Source: Zeugodacus cucurbitae | Lineage: Eukaryota > Arthropoda > Insecta > Diptera > Tephritidae | Assembly (NCBI RefSeq): GCF_028554725.1 | Contig: NC_071669.1 | Location: 32,044,001 to 32,108,000, forward strand | Reading direction: 5' to 3' | DNA: 64,000 bases | In this document: positions 13,401 to 26,599 of the stretch, piece after piece | How positions within the stretch are numbered: the first letter of the stretch is position 1 | Layout: each line of letters begins with the position of its first letter | Position numbers and translations under genes: made by a program | Notes under the pieces: model-generated | Told to the model about the DNA's origin: nothing | Databases searched by the model: none | What the model saw: the letters and a program-made list of their open reading frames with translations, nothing else

Positions 13401-14596
13401 ACAAAATAAATGATTTTGAATAAATGTTATTTATGTTTTTACTTGTCGATAAACAACTTGCAAGAAAGTGAACTTTGATCTTAAATCTGATAAAAATACA
13501 AAGTAAGTGATTGTGAATAAATATTATTTATGTTTTTATTTGCCGATTAACAACTTACATTAAATCTGATAAAATACAAAATAAGTGATAATGAATTAAT
13601 ATTCTTTATGTTTTTATATGTCGATATTCAACTTGCAAGAAAGTGAACTTTGATCTTAAATCTGATAAAAATACAAAATCAATGATTATGAATAAATGTT
13701 ATTTATGTTTCTATTTGTCGATAAACAACTTGCAAGAAAGTGAACTCTGATCTAAGTTTGATAAAATACAAAATAAATGATTATGAATAAATATTCTTTA
13801 TGCTTTTATTTGTCGATATTCAACTTGCAAGAAAGTGAACTTTAATCTTAAATAAGATAAAAAACAAAATAAATTATTATGAATAAATATTCTTTATGTT
13901 TTTATTTGACGATATTCAACTTACATGAAAGTGAACTTTGATCATAAATCTGATAAAAATACAAAATAAATTATTATGAATAAATATTCTTTATGTTTTT
14001 ATTTGCCGATATTCAACTTGCAGGAAAGTGAACTTTGATCATAAATCTGAGAAAACTCCAAATAAATGATTATCAATAAATGTTCTTTATGTTTCTATTC
14101 GTCGATAAACAACTTGCAAGAAAGTGAACTTTAATCTTAAATCTGATAAAATACAAAATAAACGATTATGAATATATGTTCTCTAGGTTTCTATTTGTCG
14201 ATAATTAACTTGCAAGAAAGTGAACTTTGATCTAAGTTTGATAAAATACAAAATAAATGATTATGAATAAATATTCTTTATGCTTTTATTTGTCGATAAT
14301 CAACTTGCAAGAAAGTGAACTTTAATCTTAAATAAGATAAAAAACAAAATAAATTATTATGAATAAATATTCTTTATGTTTTTATTTGACGATATTCAAC
14401 TTACATGAAAGTGAACTTTGATCATAAATCTGATAAAAATACAAAATAAATTATTATGAATAAATATTCTTTATGTTTTTATTTGCCGATATTCAACTTG
14501 CAGGAAAGTGAACTTTGATCATAAATCTGAGAAAACTCAAAATAAATGATTATCAATAAATGTTCTTTATGTTTCTATTCGTCGATAAACAACTTG
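10426..14596 (+). repeat. Nested higher-order repeats of 5 and 6 monomers (480/576 bp)
   Basis: The variant GATCTAAGTTTGAT (GATCTAAATTTGAT in the first case) starts at 10,615, 11,095, 11,671, 12,518, 13,094, 13,749 and 14,229. The spacings are 480, 576, 847, 576, 655 and 480 bp; 480 and 576 are exactly five and six monomers. Between markers the order is conserved: ATGCTTTTATTTG, AATAAGATAAAAAAC, GACGAT with CTTACATG, GCCGAT with CTTGCAGG, GAGAAAACTC, then TTCGTCGATAAAC. A monomer lacking 18 bp of the core (CTTACATTAAATCTGAT) lies near 10,431, 12,046 and 13,565, showing larger repeats of 1,615 and 1,519 bp. A 1,423-bp offset also holds across 11,095 to 13,094. Confidence 0.85.
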
Positions 14597-16325
14597 CAAG
14601 AAAGTGAACTTTAATCTTAGATATGATAGAATACAAAATAAATGATTATGAATAAATATTCTTTATTCTTTTATTTGTCGATATTCAACTTGCAAGAAAG
14701 TGAACTTTAATCTTAAATAAGATAAAATACAAAATAAATGATTTTAAATAAATGTTTTTATGTTTTTACTTGTCGATAAACAACTTGCAAGAAAGTGAAC
14801 TTTGATCTTAAATCTGATAAAAATACAAAATAAATGATTATGAATAAATATTTTTAATGTTTCTATTTGTCGATAAACGACTTGCAAGAAGGTGAACTTT
14901 AATCTTAAATATGATAAAATACAAAAGAAATGATTTTGAATAGATGTTATTTATGTTTTTATTTGTCGATAAACAACTTGCAAGAAAGTGAGCTTTGATC
15001 TTAAATCTTATAAAATACGAAATAAGTGATAATGAATTAATATTCTTTATGTTTTTATATGTCGATATTCAAGTTGCAAGAAAGTGAACTTTGATCTTAA
15101 ATCTGATAAAAATACAAAATCAATGATTATGAATAAATGTTATTTATATTTCTATTTGTCGATAAACAACTTGCAAGAAAGTGAACTTTGATCTTAGTTC
15201 TGATAAAATACAAAATAAATGATTATGAATAAATTTTCTTTATATTTTTATTTGTTGATATTCAACTTACATGAAAATGAACTTTGATCATAAATCTGAT
15301 AAAAAACAAAATAAATTATTATGAATAAATATTCTTTATGTTTTTATTTGACGATATTCAACTTACATGCAAATGAACTTTGATCATAAATCTGATAAAA
15401 ATACAAAATAAATTATTATGAATAAATATTCTTTATGTTTTTATTTGCCGATATTCAACTTGCAGGAAAGTGAACTTTGATCATACATCTGAGAAAACTC
15501 AAAATAAATGATTATCAATAAATGTTCTTTATGTTTCTATTCGTCGATAAACAACTTGCAAGAAAGTGAACTTTAATCTTAGATATGATAGAATACAAAA
15601 TCAATGATTATGAATAAATGTTATTTATGTTTCTATTTGTCGATAAACAACTTGCAAGAAAGTGAACTTTGATCTTAGTTCTGATAAAATACAAAATAAA
15701 TGATTATGAATAAATTTTCTTTATATTTTTATTTGTTGATATTCAACTTACATGAAAATGAACTTTGATCATAAATCTGATAAAAATCAAAATAAATTAT
15801 TATGAATAAATATTCTCTATGTTCTTATTTGTCGATATTCAACTTACATGAAAATGAACTTTGATCATAAATCTGATAAAATACAAAATAAATGATTATG
15901 AATAAATTTTCTTTATATTTTTATTTGTTGATATTCAACTTACATGAAAATGAACTTTGATCATAAATCTGATAAAAAACAAAATAAATTATTATGAATA
16001 AATATTCTTTATGTTTTTATTTGACGATATTCAACTTACATGCAAATGAACTTTGATCATAAATCTGATAAAAATACAAAATAAATTATTATGAATAAAT
16101 ATTCTTTATGTATTTATTTGTCGATATTCAACTTGCAGGAAAGTGAACTTTGATCAAAAATCTGAGAAAACTCAAAATAAATGATTATCAATAAATGTTC
16201 TTTATGTTTCTATTTGTCGATAAACAACTTGCAAGAAAGTGAAGTGATCTTAGTTCTGATAAAATACAAAATAAATGATTATGAATAAATCTTCTTTATG
16301 TTTTTATTTGTCGATATTCAACTTG
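14597..16325 (+). repeat. 1,729-bp tandem duplication D3, first copy
   Basis: About 18 monomers, followed directly by a second version at 16,326-17,980. Shared markers are ATTTTAAATAAATGTTTTTA at 14,741 and 16,470, AACGACTTGCAAGAAGGTG, the CpG-loss box TTTGTTGAT near 15,254, 15,734 and 15,925, and GTGAAGTGATCTTAG near 16,239. The offset is 1,729 bp at the left and 1,632 bp from about 15,180 on, so one 97-bp monomer present here (about 15,070-15,165) is missing from the second copy. Confidence 0.88.
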
Positions 16326-17980
16326 CAAGAAAGTGAACTTTAATCTTAGATATGATAGAATACAAAATAAATGATTATGAATAAATATTCTTTATGCTTT
16401 TATTTGTCGATATTCAACTTGCAAGAAAGTGAACTTTAATCTTAAATAAGATAAAATACAAAATAAATGATTTTAAATAAATGTTTTTATGTTTTTACTT
16501 GTCGATAAACAACTTGCAAGAAAGTGAACTTTGATCTTAAATCTGATAAAAATACAAAATAAATGATTATGAATAAATATTTTTAATGTTTCTATTTGTC
16601 GATAAACGACTTGCAAGAAGGTGAACTTTAATCTTAAATATGATAAAATACAAAATAAATGATTTTGAATAGATGTTATTTATGTTTTTATTTGTCGATA
16701 AACAACTTGCAAGAAAGTGAGCTTTGATCTTAAATCTTATAAAATACGAAATAAGTGATAATGAATTAATATTCTTTATGTTTTTATATGTCGATAAACA
16801 ACTTGCAAGAAAGTGAACTTTGATCTTAGTTCTGATAAAATACAAAATAAATGATTATGAATAAATTTTCTTTATATTTTTATTTGTTGATATTCAACTT
16901 ACATGAAAATGAACTTTGATCATAAATCTGATAAAAAACAAAATAAATTATTATGAATAAATATTCTTTATGTTTTTATTTGACGATATTCAACTTACAT
17001 GCAAATGAACTTTGATCATAAATCTGATAAAAATACAAAATAAATTATTATGAATAAATATTCTTTATGTTTTTATTTGCCGATATTCAACTTGCAGGAA
17101 AGTGAACTTTGATCATACATCTGAGAAAACTCAAAATAAATGATTATCAATAAATGTTCTTTATGTTTCTATTCGTCGATAAACAACTTGCAAGAAAGTG
17201 AACTTTAATCTTAGATATGATAGAATACAAAATCAATGATTATGAATAAATGTTATTTATGTTTCTATTTGTCGATAAACAACTTGCAAGAAAGTGAACT
17301 TTGATCTTAGTTCTGATAAAATACAAAATAAATGATTATGAATAAATTTTCTTTATATTTTTATTTGTTGATATTCAACTTACATGAAAATGAACTTTGA
17401 TCATAAATCTGATAAAAAACAAAATAAATTATTATGAATAAATATTCTCTATGTTCTTATTTGTCGATATTCAACTTACATGAAAATGAACTTTGATCAT
17501 AAATCTGATAAAATACAAAATAAATGATTATGAATAAATTTTCTTTATATTTTTATTTGTTGATATTCAACTTACATGAAAATGAACTTTGATCATAAAT
17601 CTGATAAAAAACAAAATAAATTATTATGAATAAATATTCTTTATGTTTTTATTTGACGATATTCAACTTACATGCAAATGAACTTTGATCATAAATCTGA
17701 TAAAAATACAAAATAAATTATTATGAATAAATATTCTTTATGTATTTATTTGTCGATATTCAACTTGCAGGAAAGTGAACTTTGATCAAAAATCTGAGAA
17801 AACTCAAAATAAATGATTATCAATAAATGTTCTTTATGTTTCTATTTGTCGATAAACAACTTGCAAGAAAGTGAAGTGATCTTAGTTCTGATAAAATACA
17901 AAATAAATGATTATGAATAAATCTTCTTTATGTTTTTATTTGTCGATATTCAACTTGCAAGAAAGTGAACTTTAATCTTA
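16326..17980 (+). repeat. Tandem duplication D3, second copy lacking one monomer
   Basis: Second copy of 14,597-16,325, one 97-bp monomer shorter; the loss lies near 16,790-16,805, where GATCTTAAATCTTATAAAATAC monomers run straight into TGTCGATAAACAAC. The unusual core GTGAAGTGATC recurs at 17,871. Only minor differences were seen otherwise, for example AAAAAACAAAAT near 17,415 against AAAAATCAAAAT near 15,783. The loss of exactly one monomer fits unequal exchange in register. Confidence 0.87.
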
Positions 17981-18189
17981 AATAAGATAAAATACAAAAT
18001 AAATGATTTTGAATAAATGTTATTTATGTTTTTACTTGTCAATAAACAACTTGCAAGAAAGTGAGCTTTGATCTTAAATCTGATAAAATACGAAATAAAT
18101 GGTTATGAATAAATGATATTTATGTTTCTATATGTCTGTTCTATACTTGCAAGAAAGTGAACTTTGATCTTAAATCTGATAAAAATACA
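17981..18189 (+). repeat. Two transitional monomers with lost or altered CpG box
   Basis: The monomer at about 18,031 reads GTCAATAAAC, a CG-to-CA change in the normal GTCGAT box. The next boundary, at 18,134, carries GTCTGTTCTATA in place of GTCGATAAATAA, with CTTGCAAG following in normal register. These two are separate departures from the otherwise retained CpG box. Confidence 0.75.
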
Positions 18190-20302
18190 AATAAATGATT
18201 ATGAATATATGTTCTTTATGTTTCTATATGTCGATAAATAACTTGCAAGAAAGTGAACTTTGATCTTAGATCTGATAGAATACAAAATAAATGGTTTTGA
18301 ATAAATGATATTTATGTTTCTATATGTCTGTTCTATACTTGCAAGAAAGTGAACTTTGATCTTAAATCTGATAAAAATACAAAATAAATGGTTATGAATA
18401 AATATTATTTATGTTTTTATTTGCCGATTAACAACTTACATTAAAGTGAACTTTGATCATAAATCTGATAAAATACAAAATAAATGATTATGAATAAATA
18501 TTCTTTCTGATTTTATTTGTCGATATTCAACTTACATGAACATGAACTTTGATCATAAATCTGATAAAAAACAAAATCAATTATTATAAATAAATATTCT
18601 TTATGTATTTATTTGTCGATATTCGACTTGCAGGAAAGTGAACTTTGATCAAAAATCTGAGAAAACTCAAAATAAATGATTATCAATAAATGTTCTTTAT
18701 GTTTTTATTTGTCGATAAACAACTTGCAAGAAAGTGAACTTTAATCTTAGATATGATAGAATACAAAATAAATGATTATGAATAAATATTCTTTATGTTT
18801 TTACTTGTCGATAAACAACTTGCAAGAAAGTGAACTTTAATCTTAAATCTGATAAAATACAAAATAAATGATTATGAATATATGTTCTTTATGTTTCTAT
18901 ATGTCGATAAATAACTTGCAAGAAAGTGAACTTTGATCTTAGATCTGATAGAATACAAAATAAATGATTATGAATATATGTTCATTATGTTTCTATATGT
19001 CGATAAATAATTTGCAAGAAAGTGAACTTTGATCTAAGTTTGATAAAATACAAAATAAATGATTATGAATAAATATTCTTTATGTTTTTATTTTCCGACT
19101 AACAACTTACATTAAAGTGAACTTTGATCATAAATCTAATAAAATACAAAATAAATTATTATGAATAAATATTCTTTATGTTTTTATTTGTCGATATTCA
19201 ACTTGCAAGAAAGTGAACTTTGATCTTAAATCTGATAAAAATACAAAATCAATGATCATGATTAAATGTTATTTATGTTTCTATTTGTCGATAAACAACT
19301 TGCAAGAAAGTGAACTTTGATCTAAGTTTGATAAAATACAAAATAAATGATTATGAATAAATATTCTTTATGTTTTTATTTGACGATATTCAACTTGCAA
19401 GAAATTGAACTTTGACCTTAAATCTGATAAAAATACAAAATAAATGATTATGAATAAATATTTGTAATGTTTCTATTTGTCGATAAACAACTTGCAAGAA
19501 GGTGAACTTTAATCTTAAATATGATAAAATACAAAATAAATGATTTTGAATAGATGTTATTTGTGTTTTTATTTGTCAATAAACAACTTGCAAGAAAGTG
19601 AGCTTTGATCTTAAATCTGATAAAATACGAAATAAGTGATAATGAATTAATATTCTTTATGTTTTTATATGTCGATATTCAACTTGCAAGAAAGTGAACT
19701 TTAATCTTAGATATGATAGAATACAAAATCAATGGTTTTGAATAAATGCTATTTATGTTTCTATATGTCGATAAATAACTTGCAAGAAAGTGAACTTTAA
19801 TCTTAGATATGATAGAATACAAAATCAATGATTATGAATAAATGTTATTTATGTTTCTATTTGTCGATAAACAACTTGCAAGCAAGTGAACTTTGATCTT
19901 AGTTCTGATAAAATACAAAATAAATGATTATGAATAAATATTCTTTATGTTTTTATTTGTCGATATTCAACTTACATGAACATGAACTTTGATCATAAAT
20001 CTGATAAAAAACAAAATCAATTATTATAAATAAATATTCTTTATGTATTTATTTGTCGATATTCAACTTGCAGGAAAGTGAACTTTGATCAAAAATCTGA
20101 GAAAACTCAAAATAAATGATTATCAATAAATGTTCTTTATGTTTTTATTTGTCGATAAACAACTTGCAAGAAAGTGAACTTTAATCTTAGATATGATAGA
20201 ATACAAAATAAATGATTATGAATAAATATTCTTTATGTTTTTACTTGTCGATAAACAACTTGCAAGAAAGTGAACTTTAATCTTAAATCTGATAAAATAC
20301 AA
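18190..20302 (+). repeat. 2,113-bp higher-order repeat D4, first copy
   Basis: Twenty-two monomers (2,113 bp, 22 x 96 plus 1) repeated at 20,303-22,513. Markers are the altered box GTCTGTTCTATA at 18,326 and 20,439, TTCTTTCTGATTTTATTTG at 18,501 and 20,614, ATATGTTCATTATG near 18,972 and 21,085, and TTTGTAATG at 19,461 facing TTTGTACTG at 21,574. Private changes, such as GCAAGCAAGTG near 19,880, show that the copies have begun to diverge. Confidence 0.87.
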
Positions 20303-22513
20303 AATAAATGATTATGAATATATGTTCTTTATGTTTCTATATGTCGATAAATAACTTGCAAGAAAGTGAACTTTGATCTTAGATCTGATAGAATACAAAA
20401 TAAATGGTTTTGAATAAATGATATTTATGTTTCTATATGTCTGTTCTATACTTGCAAGAAAGTGAACTTTGATCTTAAATCTGATAACAATACAAAATAA
20501 ATGATTATGAATAAATATTATTTATGTTTTTATTTGCCGATTAACAACTTACATTAAAGTGAACTTTGATCATAAATCTGATAAAATACAAAATAAATGA
20601 TTATGAATAAATATTCTTTCTGATTTTATTTGTCGATGTTCAACTTACATGAACATGAACTTTGATCATAAATCTGATAAAAAACAAAATCAATTATTAT
20701 AAATAAATATTCTTTATGTATTTATTTGTCGATATTCAACTTGCAGGAAAGTGAACTTTGATCAAAAATCTGAGAAAACTCAAAATAAATGATTATAAAT
20801 AAATGTTCTTTATGTTTTTATTTGTCGATAAACAACTTGCAAGAAAGTGAACTTTAATCTTAGATATGATAGAATACAAAATAAATGATTATGAATAAAT
20901 ATTCTTTATGTTTTTACTTGTCGATAAACAACTTGCAAGAAAGTGAACTTTAATCTTAAATCTGATAAAATACAAAATAAATGATTATGAATATATGTTC
21001 TTTATGTTTCTATATGTCGATAAATAACTTGCAAGAAAGTGAACTTTGATCTTAGATCTGATAGAATACAAAATAAATGATTATGAATATATGTTCATTA
21101 TGTTTCTATATGTCGATAAATAATTTGCAAGAAAGTGAACTTTGATCTAAGTTTGATAAAATACAAAATAAATGATTATGAATAAATATTCTTTATGTTT
21201 TTATTTTCCGATTAACAACTTACATTAAAGTGAACTTTGATCATAAATCTAATAAAATACAAAATAAATTATTATGAATAAATATTCTTTATGTTTTTAT
21301 TTGTCGATATTCAACTTGCAAGAAAGTGAACTTTGATCTTAAATCTGATAAAAATACAAAATCAATGATCATGATTAAATGTTATTTATGTTTCTATTTG
21401 TCGATAAACAACTTGCAAGAAAGTGAACTTTGATCTAAGTTTGATAAAATACAAAATAAATGATTATGAATAAATATTCTTTATGTTTTTATTTGACGAT
21501 ATTCAACTTGCAAGAAAGTGAACTTTGACCTTAAATCTGATAAAAATACAAAATAAATGATTATGAATAAATATTTGTACTGTTTCTATTTGTCGATAAA
21601 CGACTTGCAAGAAGGTGAACTTTAATCTTAAATATGATAAAATACAAAATAAATGATTTTGAATAGATGTTATTTGTGTTTTTATTTGTCGATAAACAAC
21701 TTGCAAGAAAGTGAGCTTTGATCTTAAATCTGATAAAATACGAAATAAGTGATAATGAATTAATATTCTTTATGTTTTTATATGTCGATATTCAACTTGC
21801 AAGAAAGTGAACTTTAATCTTAGATATGATAGAATACAAAATCAATGGTTTTGAATAAATGCTATTTATGTTTCTATATGTCGATAAATAACTTGCAAGA
21901 AAGTGAACTTTAATCTTAGATATGATAGAATACAAAATCAATGATTATGAATAAATGTTATTTATGTTTCTATTTGTCGATAAACAACTTGCAAGAAAGT
22001 GAACTTTGATCTTAGTTCTGATAAAATACAAAATAAATGATTATGAATACATATTCTTTATGTTTTTATTTGTCGATATTCAACATACATGAACATGAAC
22101 TTTGATCATAAATCTGATAAAAAACAAAATCAATTATTATAAATAAATATTCTTTATGTATTTATTTGTCGATATTCAACTTGCAGGAAAGTGAACTTTG
22201 ATCAAAAATCTGAGAAAACTCAAAATAAATGATTATCAATAAATGTTCTTTATGTTTTTATTTGTCGATAAACAACTTGCAAGAAAGTGAACTTTAATCT
22301 TAGATATGATAGAATACAAAATAAATGATTATGAATAAATATTCTTTATGTTTTTACTTGTCGATAAACAACTTGCAAGAAAGTGAACTTTAATCTTAAA
22401 TCTGATAAAATACAAAATAAATGATTATGAATATATGTTCTTTATGTTTCTATATGTCGATAAATAACTTGCAAGAAAGTGAACTTTGATCTTAGATCTG
22501 ATAGAATACAAAA
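20303..22513 (+). repeat. 2,113-bp higher-order repeat D4, second copy
   Basis: Copy of 18,190-20,400. It ends near 22,513, where a copy of the GATAGAATACAAAATAAATG monomer continues with ATTATGAATATATG instead of GTTTTGAATAAATG, so a third altered-box monomer does not appear at 22,552 as the period would predict. Confidence 0.86.
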
Positions 22514-23575
22514 TAAATGATTATGAATATATGTTCATTATGTTTCTATATGTCGATAAATAACTTGCAAGAAAGTGAACTTTAATCTTAGATATGATAG
22601 AATACAAAATAAATGATTATGAATAAATATTCTTTATGTTTTTACTTGTCGATAAACAACTTGCAAGAAAGTGAACTTTAATCTTAAATCTGATAAAATA
22701 CAAAATAAATGATTATGAATATATGTTCTTTATGTTTCTATATGTCGATTAACAACTTACATTAAAGTGAACTTTGATCATAAATCTGATAAAATACAAA
22801 ATAAATGATTATGAATAAATATTCTTTCTGATTTTATTTGTCGATATTCAACTTACATGAACATGAACTTTGATCATAAATCTGATAAAAAACAAAATCA
22901 ATTATTATAAATAAATATTCTTTATGTATTTATTTGTCGATATTCAACTTGCAGGAAAGTGAACTTTGATCAAAAATCTGAGAAAACTCAAAATAAATGA
23001 TTATCAATAAATGTTCTTTATGTTTTTATTTGTCGATAAACAACTTGCAAGAAAGTGAACTTTAATCTTAGATATGATAGATATGATAGAATACAAAATA
23101 AATGATTATGAATAAATATTCTTTATGTTTTTACTTGTCGATAAACAACTTGCAAGAAAGTGAACTTTAATCTTAAATCTGATAAAATACAAAATAAATG
23201 ATTATGAATATATGTTCTTTATGTTTCTATATGTCGATAAATAACTTGCAAGAAAGTGAACTTTGATCTTAGATCTGATAGAATACAAAATAAATGGTTT
23301 TGAATAAATGATATTTATGTTTCTATATGTCTGTTCTATACTTGCAAGAAAGTGAACTTTGATCTTAAATCTGATAAAAATACAAAATAAATGATTATGA
23401 ATAAATATTATTTATGTTTTTATTTGCCGATTAACAACTTACATTAAAGTGAACTTTGATCATAAATCTGATAAAATACAAAATAAATGATTATGAATAA
23501 ATATTCTTTCTGATTTTATTTGTCGATATTCAACTTACATGAACATGAACTTTGATTATAAATCTGATAAAAAAA
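22514..23575 (+). repeat. Satellite mosaic related to D4 at 2,208 bp, with a 9-bp slippage duplication
   Basis: The stretch from GATTAACAAC at about 22,746 matches 20,538 onward at 2,208 bp (exactly 23 monomers), including TTCTTTCTGATTTT at 22,822. At 23,071-23,088 the 9-mer GATATGATA is tandemly doubled, a local slippage event seen nowhere else in the window. The altered box GTCTGTTCTATA appears again at 23,329 and TTCTTTCTGATTTT at 23,504. No unique sequence is present. Confidence 0.82.
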
Positions 23576-25418
23576 CAAAATCAATTATTATGAATAAATA
23601 TTCTTTATGTATTTATTTGTCGATATTCAACTTGCAGGAAAGTGAACTTTGATCAAAAATCTGAGAAAACTCAAAATAAATGATTATCAATAAATGTTCT
23701 TTATGTTTCTATTTGTCGATAAACAACTTGCAAGAAAGTGCACTTTAATCTTTGATATGATAGAATACAAAATAAATGATTATGAATAAATATTCTTTAT
23801 GCTTTTATTTGTCGATATTCAACTTTCAAGAAAGTAAACTTTATTCTTAAATAAGATAAAATACAAAATAAATGATTTTGAATAAATGTTATTTATGTTT
23901 TTACTTGTCGATAAACAATTTGCAAGAAAGTGAACTTTAATCTTAAATCTGATAAAATACAAATAAATGATTATGAATATATGTTCTTTATGTTTCTATA
24001 TGTCGATAAATAACTTGCAAGAAAGTGAACTTTGATCTTAGATCTGATAGAATACAAAATAAATGGTTTTGAATAAATGCTATTTATGTTTCTATATGTC
24101 GATAAATAACTTGCAAGAAAGTGAACTTTGATCTTAAATCTGATAAAAATACAAAATAAATGATTATGAATAAATATTATTTATGTTTTTATTTGCCGAT
24201 TAACAACTTACATTAAAGTGAACTTTGATCATAAATCTTATAAAATACAAAATAAATGATTATGAATAAATATTCTTTATGATTTTATTTGTCGATATTC
24301 AACTTACATGAACATGAACTTTGATCATAAATCTGATAAAAAACAAAATCAATTATTATAAATAAATATTCTTTATGTATTTATTTGTCGATATTCAAGT
24401 TGCAGGAAAGTGAACTTTGATCAAAAATCTGAGAAAACTCAAAATAAATGATTATCAATAAATGTTCTTTATGTTTTTATTTGTCGATAAACAACTTGCA
24501 AGAAAGTGAACTTTAATCTTAGATATGATAGAATACAAAATAAATGATTATGAATAAATATTCTTTATGTTTTTACTTGTCGATAAACAACTTGCAAGAA
24601 AGTGAACTTTGATCATAAATCTGATAAAATACAAAATAAATGATTATGAATATATGTTCATTATGTTTCTATATGTCGATAAATAACTTGCAAGAAAGTG
24701 AACTTTGATCTAAGTTTGATAAAATACAAAATAAATGATTATGAATAAATATTCTTTATGTTTTTATTTGCCGATTAACAACTTACATTAAAGTGAACTT
24801 TGATCATAAATCTGATAAAATACAAAATAAATTATTATGAATAAATATTATTTATGTTTTTATTTGCCGATTAACAACTTGCAAGAAAGTGAACTTTGAT
24901 CTAAGTTTGATAAAATACAAAATAAATGATTATGAATAAATATTCTTTATGTTTTTATTTGACGATATTCAACTTGCAAGAAAGTGAACTTTGACCTTAA
25001 ATCTGATAAAAATACAAAATAAATGATTATGAATAAATATTTTTAATGTTTCTATTTGTCGATATTCAACTTGCAGGAAAGTGAACTTTGATCAAAAATC
25101 TGAGAAAACTCAAAATAAATGATTATCAATAAATGTTCTTTATGTTTTTATTTGTCGATAAACAACTTGCAAGAAAGTGAACTTTAATCTTAGATATGAT
25201 AGAATACAAAATAAATGATTATGAATAAATATTCTTTATGTTTTTACTTGTCGATAAACAACTTGCAAGAAAGTGAACTTTAATCTTAAATCTGATAAAA
25301 TACAAAATAAATGATTATGAATATATGTTCTTTATGTTTCTATATGTCGATAAATAACTTGCAAGAAAGTGAACTTTGATCTTAGATCTGATAGAATACA
25401 AAATAAATGATTATGAAT
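23576..25418 (+). repeat. Segmental duplication D5, left copy (offset 5,071 then 5,167 bp)
   Basis: About 19 monomers copied at 28,647-30,585. Markers are the core variant GTGCACTTTAATCTTTGAT (CACTTT at 23,741 and 28,812), AACTTTCAAGAAAGTAAAC near 23,822, and AAGTTGCAGGAAAG near 24,398. The offset is 5,071 bp up to about 24,877 and 5,167 bp afterwards, so one 96-bp monomer present in the right copy is absent here, between TTAACAACTTACATT and TTAACAACTTGCAAG forms. Confidence 0.85.
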
Positions 25419-26599
25419 AAATATTCTTTATATTTTTATTTGTCGATATTCAACTTACATGAAAATGAACTTTGATCATAAATCTGATAAAAAACAAAAT
25501 AAATTATTATGAATAAATATTCTTTATGTTTTTATTTGACGATATTCAACTTACATGAAAGTGAACTTTGATCATAAATCTGATAAAAATACAAAATAAA
25601 TGATTATAAATAAATATTCTTTATGTATTTATTTGTCGATATTCAAGTTGCAGGAAAGTGAACTTTGATCAAAAATCTGAGAAAACTCAAAATAAATGAT
25701 TATCAATAAATGTTCTTTATGTTTTTATTTGTCGATAAACAACTTGCAAGAAAGTGAACTTTAATCTTAGATATGATAGAATACAAAATAAATGATTATG
25801 AATAAATATTCTTTATGTTTTTACTTGTCGATAAAAAACTTGCAAGAAAGTGAACTTTGATCATAAATCTGATAAAATACAAAATAAATGATTATGAATA
25901 TATGTTCATTATGTTTCTATATGTCGATAAATAACTTGCAAGAAAGTGAACTTTGATCTTAGTTCTGATAAAATACAAAATAAATGATTATGAATAAATA
26001 TTCTTTATGTTTTTATTTGTCGATAAACAACTTGCAAGAAAGTGAACTTTAATCTTAGATATGATAGAATACAAAATAAATGATTATGAATAAATATTCT
26101 TTATGTTTTTACTTGTCGATAAACAACTTGCAAGAAAGTGAACTTTAATCTTAAATCTGATAAAATACAAAATCAATGATTATGAATAAATGTTATTTAT
26201 GTTTCTATTTGTCGATAAACAACTTGCAAGAAAGTGAACTTTGATCTTAGTTCTGATAAAATACAAAATAAATGATTATGAATAAATATTCTTTATGTTT
26301 TTATTTGTCGATATTCAACTTACATGAACATGAACTTTGATCATAAATCTGATAAAAAACAAAATCAATTATTATAAATAAATATTCTTTATGTATTTAT
26401 TTGTCGATATTCAAGTTGCAGGAAAGTGAACTTTGATCAAAAATCTGAGAAAACTCAAAATAAATGATTATCAATAAATGTTCTTTATGTTTTTATTTGT
26501 CGATAAACAACTTGCAAGAAAGTGAACTTTAATCTTAGATATGATAGAATACAAAATAAATGATTATGAATAAATATTCGATAAATAACTTGCAAGAAA
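25419..26599 (+). repeat. Satellite mosaic with a partly deleted monomer
   Basis: About 12 monomers mixing GATAAACAAC, GATATTCAAC and GATAAATAAC subtypes. At 26,577-26,583 AATATTCGATAAATAAC joins two monomers with about 18 bp of the T-rich end missing, giving a monomer of roughly 78 bp. The stretch 26,240-26,560 resembles 42,880-43,200. No gene or unique sequence. Confidence 0.8.

Noticed and set aside
16567..16845. The longest minus-strand open frame (92 codons) and the similar 60-67-codon frames at 5,247, 7,472, 21,503, 27,640, 31,000, 35,649, 35,707, 38,050, 38,108, 40,451 and 42,373 as genes
   Set aside because: All are read-throughs of the satellite monomer, with the same peptide unit repeated every 32 residues or a frame crossing the same monomers. 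They lack a credible start context, and they appear or vanish with single-base variants that make or remove one stop.
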